A stretch of 17,372 nucleotides of DNA from Bacteroidetes bacterium UBA6063 (lineage in GTDB: Bacteria > Bacteroidota > Bacteroidia > NS11-12g > UBA9320), in assembly GCA_002428905.1 (NCBI GenBank), contig DIYD01000003.1:23879-41250 (forward strand), given 5' to 3'. The position numbers and the translations under genes were made by a program. The notes beneath the pieces are model-generated. The model was not told the DNA's origin. It was given only the letters and a program-made list of their open reading frames with translations, and made no database searches. Below are positions 7,112 to 13,545 of the stretch, one piece after another; within the stretch, counting starts at the first letter, position 1, and every line of letters starts with the position of its first letter.

Positions 7112-7357
7112 CGCTTTATGAATAAGGAATTTTGATTCTCGAAACTAACAAATTTTGAATCAGTGCAATACGAAACCTTGAGGTACCTGCGCAGTACATT
7201 GTCTAAAATCAATGTTACCCAACATACACCAGGTCCCATCGACATCTTCGTGCTATTCATATTCATATTGCCAAGTAGTTAAAGACAATCTCATATCTTT
7301 GATAAATGAAGGAATACTAACAACCCGCTTAGCCTTATCGTTGTACCTCATTGAAAA
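7112..7357. other. Intergenic region between divergent SDR and immunity-type genes
   Basis: 246 bases without a visible gene. It must hold the promoters for both neighbours. The only recognisable element is TATCTTTG at 7294-7301. A GTTGTACCTC stretch at 7340-7349 resembles the loop of the dispersed hairpin repeat but lacks its arms. Confidence 0.45.
7294..7301 (+). promoter_or_regulatory. Candidate -7 element upstream of the first immunity-type gene
   Basis: TATCTTTG matches the Bacteroidota -7 consensus TAnnTTTG, 56 bases before the ATG at 7358. The nearest upstream TTG (7268-7270) is 23 bases away, somewhat long, so only the -7 half is well supported. Confidence 0.4.
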
Positions 7358-8161
7358 ATGGACTTAGTAGAATCACAGATTGACATATTCGATATTAAAG
7401 ATTTTCCGGGTTTAGATGAGATTCGTAAGCTAAAGAGAGGGACATACCTCAAAATAAACTTACTTGATTCAGCTCAAATACACCAGCAAGAAAAGGGAGA
7501 ACAGCTAAGAAGGGACCTTCCAGATTTCTCTATAGGGATTCACATGGATGGTTCAGAAATCAATGTGACGAAACTAATTACCGATGAAGAAATTCTGGAG
7601 CATCAAGATTTCTTCGAGCACTGCGCAAAGGAATATAGTTTATTGGGTGAAAGACTAATTAACGAATTCACTGTTGCAAATGGAATTCCAGACTACGATG
7701 GTTTTCCGCTTAAGAAACTCAATGGATACATAGGAAATAAGAACCATAATCCAACAGGTGAAATGGGTGACTGGGACTACCATTTTCATGGGTTTCACTG
7801 CACATTTACGCATAGAATCACAAAACAAGAAATCGAAGTCCCGTTGACTTATGGCGAAGAATTTGGAGAACTTGACCCTTACTTTTTTTCGATCTTTATA
7901 AAGACAACACCAGAATTTCAACCATTGCCCGTGCATATTTATGAGAACTATGAAGATGGTAAGAGAATTCTTGAAACTATGCATCGACTTGGGAAATTTG
8001 AGATAATCAATTCAAATCTGGAAGGTCGTAAAGGTTATGTCGTAAAAGATCGAGTAAAAAAAGAGGTCAAACTACTGAAAAATGCGATTGAATCCATTAT
8101 GGTTGAACAAAAGATTATAAAGAAGCAACCCAAATGGAAACGTTGGTTTAAACGAAAATAG
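7358..8161 (+). CDS. Predicted immunity-type protein with HFHGFHC signature (tentatively DUF6896-like)
   Basis: 267-residue soluble protein without signal peptide or membrane segment. Residues about 80-110 are helical (FFEHCAKEYSLLGERLINEF), followed by GDWDYHFHGFHCTFTHR at about 137-153, then an acidic stretch ending in LDPYFFSIF. A helical segment followed by a HG-x-x-C signature and an aspartate-rich strand resembles DUF6896, a small family that I recall being found in polymorphic-toxin immunity settings; this match is from memory and tentative. The C-terminus (residues 240-267) is a lysine-rich helix ending in KWKRWFKRK, possibly for nucleic acid or membrane contact. The N-terminal 80 residues match nothing I know. 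It is followed by two more immunity-type genes on the same strand, which supports a toxin-neutralising role, but no toxin is present here. Confidence 0.6.
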   Translation: MDLVESQIDIFDIKDFPGLDEIRKLKRGTYLKINLLDSAQIHQQEKGEQLRRDLPDFSIGIHMDGSEINVTKLITDEEILEHQDFFEHCAKEYSLLGERLINEFTVANGIPDYDGFPLKKLNGYIGNKNHNPTGEMGDWDYHFHGFHCTFTHRITKQEIEVPLTYGEEFGELDPYFFSIFIKTTPEFQPLPVHIYENYEDGKRILETMHRLGKFEIINSNLEGRKGYVVKDRVKKEVKLLKNAIESIMVEQKIIKKQPKWKRWFKRK

Positions 8162-8163
8162 CG

Positions 8164-8193
8164 AATGCTCAACGCATTGTATAAGGCGCTTAT
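8164..8193. other. Two back-to-back small hairpins
   Basis: AATGC/GCATT (8164-8168 with 8174-8178, 5-base loop) is followed 2 bases later by ATAAG/CTTAT (8181-8185 with 8189-8193, 3-base loop). They lie directly after the stop of the first immunity-type gene and could slow or terminate transcription, or be a mobile-cassette remnant. Neither has a T tract. Confidence 0.35.
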
Positions 8194-8233
8194 CTGGCGA
8201 ACACCATACCCAGAACGATAGCAACATCTACCC

Positions 8234-9181
8234 ATGATATTTAACAAGGATAAAAAACGAAAACAAGCTGTTGTAGATTACTTCAACTATTTAAATGCTG
8301 AAGTTCTCCCCAAAGATTCGGATTCGGAGGTTGCACAGTCCTTGGATAACGCCTACACCTTAGGACTGGAATTCATTGAAAACAACGAGTGTGGGGTGGC
8401 TTTTGAAACGATCTCCGAGCAGTTGGTAGAACACTTTATTATTCTGGACCAGCAGGGGATTGAGTACGCTAAAAAGGTAATACAGCTATGCAAATTGGAT
8501 ACCGAGTGGGAATATCACCTTAGAAGAATTGAATCTCTCGGCTACATAACAGGCAGTTGGAAACTAACCAATGCAGAAGAGTTAGCACGGGAGAATAAAT
8601 ACACCTATTACAAACCAGGTAGATCCTTAACCAATCAGCTTAAAGTTGGGAATATTGTAAAAGTGACTTTTGAGTTTAAAACCTCCAATAAAACTCATCC
8701 TTTTGCGGAAAGCATGTGGATTGAGATTACCGATATCACTGACGGTCATTTTACTGGTCATTTGGATAATAGCCCGTTCTACATTCATGACCTGTATGCC
8801 GGTGATTTAATTGAGTTCGAGCATAAACATATAATCGACCATGATTTAGATGTCTCAGAACCTAACCTGGTGAGCAAGTATATCAACCGGTGTTTTGTTA
8901 CCTCAAAAGTTTTGAAAGATAATCATGAGGTACGCTACCTGTATCGAGAAGAACCCCTGGAAAAAGACCCAGAAAGACATTATGAAGATACTGGTTGGAG
9001 AATTCTGGCCGGAGACGAAACGGATGAATATATGGACAATGCCGACAACATTCATTTGGTTTCCCTTGGTGCCGTGTTAGCCCGAGACGACTCCTTTATT
9101 GATCTCCTTGACGCACCAATTGGATCCGCATTTGAAAAAAATGAAAACGGAGATTTTGTGTTAATTCAACAGGATGAATAG
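8234..9181 (+). CDS. Three-domain poly-immunity protein: MafI-like + DUF2314-like + DUF2185 (Imm33-type)
   Basis: 315-residue soluble protein that appears to join three families linked to toxin immunity. Residues about 33-105 (LDNAYTLGLEFIENNECGVAFETISEQLVE) resemble the helical MafI-like immunity fold. Residues about 118-207 (VGNIVKVTFEF ... MWIEITDITDGHFTGHLDNSPF ... GDLIEF) resemble DUF2314, with the characteristic MW and LDN-P positions. Residues about 216-315 are a good DUF2185/Imm33 match: CFVTSKVL, YREEP, DTGWRILAGDETDEYMDN, and a GSAFEKNENGDF end. Such chains of immunity domains in one polypeptide are called poly-immunity proteins and are thought to protect against several incoming toxins. 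The DUF2185 call is strongest, DUF2314 good, MafI moderate. It starts 72 bases after the preceding immunity-type gene. No partner toxin is visible. Confidence 0.78.
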   Translation: MIFNKDKKRKQAVVDYFNYLNAEVLPKDSDSEVAQSLDNAYTLGLEFIENNECGVAFETISEQLVEHFIILDQQGIEYAKKVIQLCKLDTEWEYHLRRIESLGYITGSWKLTNAEELARENKYTYYKPGRSLTNQLKVGNIVKVTFEFKTSNKTHPFAESMWIEITDITDGHFTGHLDNSPFYIHDLYAGDLIEFEHKHIIDHDLDVSEPNLVSKYINRCFVTSKVLKDNHEVRYLYREEPLEKDPERHYEDTGWRILAGDETDEYMDNADNIHLVSLGAVLARDDSFIDLLDAPIGSAFEKNENGDFVLIQQDE

Positions 9182-9212
9182 ACGGTACGCCTCCTAATAA
9201 ATGCGCACGAAC

Positions 9213-9261
9213 AATCTCTCGATACATTTTTGTCGTACCTCCAAAAACACTCGAGATGACA
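9213..9261 (+). repeat. Dispersed palindromic repeat, copy 2 (most symmetric)
   Basis: 49 bases matching 4480-4528 with one difference. Here both outer arms are intact (TCTCGA and TCGAGA), as are the inner arms TTTTTG and CAAAAA, with a 9-base loop. It begins 32 bases after the stop of the poly-immunity gene, in the same orientation as that gene. Confidence 0.88.
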
Positions 9262-9418
9262 ATTGGGTTTGAGTCAAGACGGTGTATTGCATGAAGAAAC
9301 CAAAACATGGTAGAACTGTTGTCTCGGTTTCCTATTTAATCTGGGTTTGTATTGCTATTTCTATTCCTCCTCCCTTGGACGCTTCACTTCTGCCCTCACT
9401 AGCCATCAGGGCTCTGGT

Positions 9419-9460
9419 TCTAGACTTCCAGCCGTCTCAGATCTAAACATCTCCCAGTCT
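9419..9460 (-). repeat. 8-bp-phased TCT array, copy beside the GNAT remnant
   Basis: TCT (TCC at the second position) recurs at 9419, 9427, 9435, 9442, 9450 and 9458, with steps of 8, 8, 7, 8 and 8. The right part runs into the 85-bp repeat shared with 10278-10362. Confidence 0.55.
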
Positions 9461-9525
9461 CAAAACCATCCTAAAATTCACCAATACTTCCCCATTACGT
9501 TCATTTTTGTTTTCACGAATAACTT
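9441..9525 (-). pseudogene. Detached 3' fragment of a GNAT acetyltransferase gene
   Basis: 85 bases matching the 3' end of the intact minus-strand GNAT gene (10278-10362) with only three mismatches (9485, 9492, 9497). In the GNAT frame it still encodes VIRENKNERNGEVLVNF...LGDV followed by a stop. Two of the three changes are silent and one is Glu to Gly. Nothing upstream on the minus strand resembles the rest of a GNAT. It forms a direct repeat with the intact tail, and the SUKH gene lies between the two. Confidence 0.82.
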
Positions 9526-9565
9526 TTAACGGTTTATATTGCTGATTATAATTCTCCGTCAACCC

Positions 9566-10180
9566 ATGAACTCAATTAAAGAAAGCCTAAAATACATCAT
9601 TGAAGCCCAAAAGAATATTGGGTATCCAATGCCGAATTTTCTGAAACCTGGTGCGACAGATCAAGAAATTGAAAAAGCCGAAAGGGAAACCCAAATGAAA
9701 TTTAATGACGAGTTGAGGGAATTATTCAAATCAATAAATGGCATTCGCGTCAGAGACGAACCCCCCTCAGGTTTAACAGGAATAATCCCTATTCATGACT
9801 TACTTGGTCTAAAAGATGCCGCTGGTTATTCTAGTCTTATGGATTGGGAGAATCATGAACTTGTTTATTCTCCTCGTTTATCAGGGCATAAATTCTTCCC
9901 ATTCCTTCATGATGGTGGCGGAAATTGTTATTGGGTTGATCTAAATAAAGGAAGCGAGAATCATGGGAGGTTGTATTGGACCAATACCTTTGGCGATGAA
10001 CCGGGGTACCTGTTTAATTCCTTAACAGATTTCTTCAACGCAATCAAAACAGGGTACAAAAATGGAATCTTTATGCTGGACGAAGAAGGTTATCTCGATT
10101 GTGACTACGACCAGTGGGGTAAAATTTGCCACGACTTAGACAAATCAATAACATACTGGAAGGAATATGTCGAAGAATAA
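9566..10180 (+). CDS. SUKH (SMI1/KNR4) family immunity-type protein
   Basis: 204-residue soluble protein of the SUKH superfamily, members of which neutralise diverse toxins, many of them nucleases, in contact-dependent and polymorphic toxin systems. Residues 29-60 carry the family opening (GATDQEIEKAERE ... FNDELRELFKSINGI). GIIPIHDLLGL comes next, then the core FFPFLHDGGGNCYWVDLN and the closing FNSLTDFFNAI. The C-terminus is acidic, which suits binding a basic nuclease toxin. ATG 9566 was taken as the start because the family domain needs nothing before it; a TTG 27 bases upstream would add nine hydrophobic residues. The gene is enclosed by two 85-bp direct repeats of the neighbouring GNAT tail, suggesting arrival as a discrete insertion. 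The cognate toxin is not in the window. Confidence 0.85.
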   Translation: MNSIKESLKYIIEAQKNIGYPMPNFLKPGATDQEIEKAERETQMKFNDELRELFKSINGIRVRDEPPSGLTGIIPIHDLLGLKDAAGYSSLMDWENHELVYSPRLSGHKFFPFLHDGGGNCYWVDLNKGSENHGRLYWTNTFGDEPGYLFNSLTDFFNAIKTGYKNGIFMLDEEGYLDCDYDQWGKICHDLDKSITYWKEYVEE

Positions 10181-10263
10181 TAAGTAATACCAGATATATG
10201 GCCCAACCTTAGACTCTTCTCCTCCGTTTTAATATTGCTCTGATTTGCTGTGGTGAACCACCG

Positions 10264-10297
10264 TCTTGCATCTCGACATCTAAACATCTCCCAGTCT
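10264..10297 (-). repeat. 8-bp-phased TCT array overlapping the GNAT 3' end
   Basis: TCT at 10264, 10271, 10279, 10287 and 10295 (steps 7, 8, 8, 8). On the minus strand the AGA-type units encode the last GNAT residues (LRLGDV) and provide its TAG stop. Confidence 0.55.
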
Positions 10298-10362
10298 CAA
10301 AACCATCCTAAAATTCACCAACACTTCCTCATTGCGTTCATTTTTGTTTTCACGAATAACTT
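10278..10362 (-). repeat. 85-bp direct repeat, copy in the intact GNAT gene
   Basis: Covers the last 27 codons and the stop of the intact GNAT gene. It matches 9441-9525 at 82 of 85 positions with no gap, at an offset of 837 bases. The identity stops within a few bases at the coding-side edge; at the other edge it fades into the TCT arrays. Confidence 0.9.
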
Positions 10363-10789
10363 CAAAACCCTGCTTTTCGAAAAAAGGGCGGGCGGTGTGG
10401 CTGACATCGGAACAGAGTTCAGAGGAAGTGGGCTGAGCATAAGTTCTTCTTCGAAGCTCTACGAAGAACGTAGCAAGGAGCGTATCATATAATGCTTGCG
10501 CGATGCCTCGACGGGTATACCTTGGATGAACATAGAGAAAGTCAACATAGTTCTTGTTCTCCAGCGAAATGAAACCAACAATCTTGCCGTCAATAACCGC
10601 CACCCAGAACTCCTGATTGTTCATGGCTCGCTCCCATCGTTCGGAATTCTTTGCCGATGCCGACCACGCATCACGCTGGGCCTGAGAATAGTCTTTTGCT
10701 GCAGTTTGCTCTATCGCCTGAACAAAGACTTCCAACATCGCGGGTAAATCGGCTTTCGTAGCTGACCTAATGTGATATTGCCCCTCCAT
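10280..10789 (-). CDS. GNAT-family N-acetyltransferase (YafP-like)
   Basis: 169-residue acetyl-CoA-dependent acetyltransferase. The sequence follows the YafP-like group: IRSATKADLPAMLEVFVQAI, YSQAQRDAW, FWVAVIDGKIVGFISLE, then VDFLYVHPRYTRRGIAQALY (acetyl-CoA binding loop at about 92-97) and SDVSHTARPFFEKQGFEV. YafP-like enzymes of E. coli acetylate small toxic molecules; the substrate here is unknown. Two oddities: residues 108-115 (FFVELRRR) look like an extra piece between the acetyl-CoA helix and the next strand, and the DNA there is a 22-bp palindrome; and the last 27 codons are duplicated at 9441-9525. The gene diverges from tyrS, with 78 bases between the starts. Confidence 0.9.
   Translation of the reverse strand: MEGQYHIRSATKADLPAMLEVFVQAIEQTAAKDYSQAQRDAWSASAKNSERWERAMNNQEFWVAVIDGKIVGFISLENKNYVDFLYVHPRYTRRGIAQALYDTLLATFFVELRRRTYAQPTSSELCSDVSHTARPFFEKQGFEVIRENKNERNEEVLVNFRMVLRLGDV
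10447..10468 (-). repeat. Palindrome inserted in frame in the GNAT gene
   Basis: TTCTTCG (10447-10453) and CGAAGAA (10462-10468) are perfect inverted arms with an 8-base loop. On the coding strand the palindrome starts exactly at the codon for Phe108, and the 24 bases 10445-10468 encode FFVELRRR. Removing those eight residues restores the helix-to-strand spacing expected for YafP-like GNATs. Confidence 0.55.
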
Positions 10790-10842
10790 ATTGTATACAA
10801 ATTTCAGTCATAATTGCCGGCTTTCACATGGCTAAAACCGAT

Positions 10843-10850
10843 TATCTTTG
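10843..10850 (+). promoter_or_regulatory. Candidate -7 element of the tyrS operon
   Basis: TATCTTTG fits TAnnTTTG and lies 17 bases before the tyrS ATG at 10868, implying a very short leader. A well-spaced -33 TTTG was not found. Confidence 0.5.
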
Positions 10851-10867
10851 CCGCAAATCTGAAAAGC

Positions 10868-12148
10868 ATGTCTTTTACCCCAAATTTTGATCTTATCGAA
10901 GAGTTGAAATGGAGAGGCCTCCATCATCAGCATATACCTGGCGTTGAAGAAGTCCTGAACAAGGAACAGGTGACCGGTTATGTAGGCTTCGATCCAACAG
11001 CAGATTCACTACACATCGGAAACCTGGTGCCGATCATCTTATTGGTACACCTGCAACGTGCCGGACACAAACCAATCGCACTGGTTGGTGGTGCAACGGG
11101 CATGGTTGGTGATCCATCGGGTAAAAAGTCGGAGCGGACTCTACTTGACCTCGACACGCTCAACCATAACCTGGAGTGCCAGAAGAAACAACTGCAAGCC
11201 TTCTTGAACTTTGAAGGAGAAAATGCGGCTGAAATGGCAAATAACTACGACTGGTTTAACGGCATGGGCTTTTTGGAATTTATCCGTGATGTGGGAAAAC
11301 ATATAACGGTGAACTACATGTTGGCCAAAGACTCGGTTAAAAACCGAATTGAAGACGGTATTTCATTCACAGAATTCAGCTACCAACTGGTGCAAGGCTA
11401 CGATTTCTACCACTTAAATGTGAACCAGAATTGCAAGCTGCAAATGGGTGGCAGCGACCAGTGGGGGAACATCGTTACCGGTACGGAACTTATCCGTCGT
11501 AAAGGCGGTAACGAAGCATATGCTATTACGGCTCCTTTATTGACCAAACCCGATGGAAGTAAGTTCGGTAAATCGGAAGGCGGCAACGTTTGGTTGGATA
11601 AAACCAAAACAAGTCCGTATCAATTCTATCAATTCTGGTTGAATCAAAGCGATGACGAGGCTGCAAAGCTGATCAAAATATTCAGCCTGTTAGATCAGGA
11701 AACGATTGAGGGTATTATAGCCGATCATAAAGGCAATGAACACCTTCGAGGTCTGCAAAAACGACTTGCCGAAGAAGTTACACGTTGGGTACACGGACAG
11801 CAAGAGTTGGATAAGGCCATCCATTTATCAAGTATCTTGTTTTCAGACGATGTAATGGGCAACCTTCGGGCACTTGAAGACGCGGACTTTCTGGAGGTAT
11901 TTGCTGGTGCAAAACAAGGAGTGGTTGATGCGGTTGAAGGTAAAAACATCGTTGATGTTATGGCCGAAAGTGGTATGAGTCAATCAAAAGGAGAGGCTCG
12001 ACGTTCCGTGAAAGGAAATGCCATCTCAGTAAATCGCGAAAAAGTGAAGGAAGACTTTACATTCTCAGCGGAAGACGTCATCAAAAATCGATTTGTATTG
12101 TTACAATCCGGTAAGCGGAATTACTTCCTGTTAACTCTAAAAAGCTAG
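10868..12148 (+). CDS. tyrS: Tyrosyl-tRNA synthetase
   Basis: 426-residue class I aminoacyl-tRNA synthetase that charges tRNA(Tyr) with tyrosine in the cytoplasm. GYVGFDPTADSLHIGN gives the HIGH-type motif at residues 49-52. The tyrosine-binding GSDQWGN segment is present, and KFGKSEGG at about 232 is the KMSKS-type loop. The C-terminal part (SQSKGEARRSVKGNAISVN) is an S4 RNA-binding domain. Length is normal for the bacterial TyrS type. The ATG at 10868 was chosen because MSFTPNFDLIEELKWRG is the usual N-terminus and the predicted -7 box lies just upstream; an earlier in-frame start at 10814 would add 18 residues lying over the promoter. The next gene starts one base after the stop, so tyrS heads an operon of flavin-related genes. 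Confidence 0.97.
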   Translation: MSFTPNFDLIEELKWRGLHHQHIPGVEEVLNKEQVTGYVGFDPTADSLHIGNLVPIILLVHLQRAGHKPIALVGGATGMVGDPSGKKSERTLLDLDTLNHNLECQKKQLQAFLNFEGENAAEMANNYDWFNGMGFLEFIRDVGKHITVNYMLAKDSVKNRIEDGISFTEFSYQLVQGYDFYHLNVNQNCKLQMGGSDQWGNIVTGTELIRRKGGNEAYAITAPLLTKPDGSKFGKSEGGNVWLDKTKTSPYQFYQFWLNQSDDEAAKLIKIFSLLDQETIEGIIADHKGNEHLRGLQKRLAEEVTRWVHGQQELDKAIHLSSILFSDDVMGNLRALEDADFLEVFAGAKQGVVDAVEGKNIVDVMAESGMSQSKGEARRSVKGNAISVNREKVKEDFTFSAEDVIKNRFVLLQSGKRNYFLLTLKS

Positions 12149-12149
12149 T

Positions 12150-12995
12150 ATGTTAAGCATCAATCCTTCTGATTTACCAATACCTCAACTACATCAATAC
12201 CTGTTAGGTAGTATTGGTCCGCGCCCCATTTGTTTTGCCAGCACGGTAGACGATGAAGGCAATCGTAACCTGGCACCATTCAGTTTCTTCAACGTGTTCA
12301 GTGCAAATCCGCCCATTGCGGTTTTTTCACCTGCACGAAGCGGACGAACGGGAAAAACCAAAGACACATTCGACAACTGCAAGGAAACCCGAGAAGTGGT
12401 GATCAATGTGGTGAATTACGATATGGTTGAGCAGATGAGTCTGGCAAGCTCACCCTACCCGAAGGGAACAGACGAGTTTGTTAAGGCTGGATTTACAGCG
12501 GTTGAATCCGAGCTTGTTAAACCGGCCCGTGTTCAGGAATCACCAGTTCAACTGGAATGTAACGTAGTTGATATCAATGAACTCGGTCAGAATGGCGGTG
12601 CCGGAAACCTGGTGATTTGCGAAGTGGTGAAAATGCACATCCGGGAAGATCTGATCACCGATAACAATCGCATTGATCAGGAAAGAATTGATCTCGTTGC
12701 CCGTATGGGCGGCAATTATTACTGCAGAGCCAATGGTGATGCGCTGTTCGAAATTCCAAAGCCAATTACGTCAATTGGAGTAGGAATTGATGCCTTACCT
12801 GAGGCCATCCGTACATCGGAATTGCTCACAGGAAACGATTTAGGGAAGTTAGGCCAAATGGAGCGCCTGCCTTCCAATGAAGATTTAGAAAATACAGAGG
12901 TGTTGTCGTGGGAAACCGCGGTTGCAAAAGCCAAAACATGGCTTTCTGAGCATAAAACACAAGACGCTTTAAACCTATTAGTTAAGAACTGTTGA
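12150..12995 (+). CDS. Flavin reductase-like, FMN-binding protein (DIM6/NTAB type)
   Basis: 281-residue protein of the flavin reductase-like/split-barrel flavoprotein family. Family markers are GSIGPRPICFASTVDDEGNRNLAPFSFFNVFSANPP near the N-terminus, typical of DIM6/NTAB-like proteins, and later NLVICEVV and DLVARMGGNYYCR. FMN binding is expected; the physiological electron acceptor cannot be deduced. The C-terminal 60 residues (from about 220) are helical and beyond the core domain. It starts one base after tyrS and ends one base before a small membrane protein gene, and another FMN reductase lies two genes on, so the operon may support flavin-dependent redox reactions alongside translation. 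Confidence 0.88.
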   Translation: MLSINPSDLPIPQLHQYLLGSIGPRPICFASTVDDEGNRNLAPFSFFNVFSANPPIAVFSPARSGRTGKTKDTFDNCKETREVVINVVNYDMVEQMSLASSPYPKGTDEFVKAGFTAVESELVKPARVQESPVQLECNVVDINELGQNGGAGNLVICEVVKMHIREDLITDNNRIDQERIDLVARMGGNYYCRANGDALFEIPKPITSIGVGIDALPEAIRTSELLTGNDLGKLGQMERLPSNEDLENTEVLSWETAVAKAKTWLSEHKTQDALNLLVKNC

Positions 12996-12996
12996 T

Positions 12997-13545
12997 ATGA
13001 CCGCACGATCACTTTTCAAACTAGTCATTTATATAGTGAATTGGCTGAAAATCAGCCTAATTGCATTCCCTGTAAGTTTTGCTCTGATCTCCTTAAAACA
13101 GGGCAAACTTAAATATGGGTACGACTTCTTTGATGTAGACTACAACTGGGCCATTGTCATTGCCATAGGCATAGGACTGGTACTGAACACCTGGCATGCC
13201 ATTTCTTTTGAAGAACTGAAAGCTACTGATCTCAGGCAGTATCTAAAAGTCCGCCAACGGTATGTGATTACTGGAACAGAAAAATGGTCACAAGACGATG
13301 TGAACAGTCGCATGAATGCGCTGGTTGAACAAGAACGTGGATGGCAGGTGCTCAAGAGAGAGGCACGCGGCAGTTGGGTGCAAATCAAGAACAAATACGG
13401 CTTTATGGATGTTGTTCATCTTCAGGCAAATAAAGACGGTGTAGTTATCGAGAGTCGGCCAAAGTATCTGATAGACTTCGTAGACATGGCCAGAAACCTG
13501 AGTAACGTGCAATACATCAGTAAACAATTAAAGCAGTACGTGTAA
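12997..13545 (+). CDS. Small membrane protein of unknown function with two TM segments
   Basis: 182-residue protein not recognised. Two hydrophobic segments, about residues 7-32 and 50-66, are followed by a soluble domain of about 115 residues, rich in charged residues (DLRQYLKVRQRY, WSQDDVNSRMNALVEQERGWQV, WVQIKNKYGFMDVVHLQ, VVIESRPKYLIDFVDMARN). The soluble part has a beta-rich pattern ending in a helix and contains no catalytic motif that I know. The gene sits 1 base after the flavin reductase gene and overlaps the next gene by one base (TAATG), so it is almost certainly co-translated with the two flavin enzymes. Its role may relate to them, but this is only positional inference. Confidence 0.8.
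   Translation: MTARSLFKLVIYIVNWLKISLIAFPVSFALISLKQGKLKYGYDFFDVDYNWAIVIAIGIGLVLNTWHAISFEELKATDLRQYLKVRQRYVITGTEKWSQDDVNSRMNALVEQERGWQVLKREARGSWVQIKNKYGFMDVVHLQANKDGVVIESRPKYLIDFVDMARNLSNVQYISKQLKQYV

Larger units (their letters stand above)
9182..9565. other. 384-bp non-coding region with repeat and GNAT gene remnant
   Basis: No complete gene. It holds the near-perfect dispersed hairpin repeat (9213-9261), a TCT-phased array (9419-9460) and an 85-bp detached copy of the GNAT 3' end (9441-9525). Bases 9262-9418 show no recognisable element. A promoter for the SUKH gene must lie at its right end, but no clear TAnnTTTG was found. Confidence 0.55.

Noticed and set aside
7340..7352. Fourth copy of the hairpin repeat (GTTGTACCTC)
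   Set aside because: Only the loop-like core matches; neither arm is present, so chance similarity is likely.
8162..8233. Possible integron attC site (GCTCAAC near 8167)
   Set aside because: A lone RYYYAAC match without the paired GTTRRRY core and without an integrase gene is expected by chance.
9347..9529. 60-codon plus-strand open frame before the SUKH gene
   Set aside because: It overlaps the antisense of the GNAT remnant and the TCT array; low complexity and no family signature.
10201..10207. GCCCAAC after the SUKH gene as an attC core
   Set aside because: No matching inverse core at the expected distance; the direct repeat of the GNAT tail is the better explanation for the insertion.
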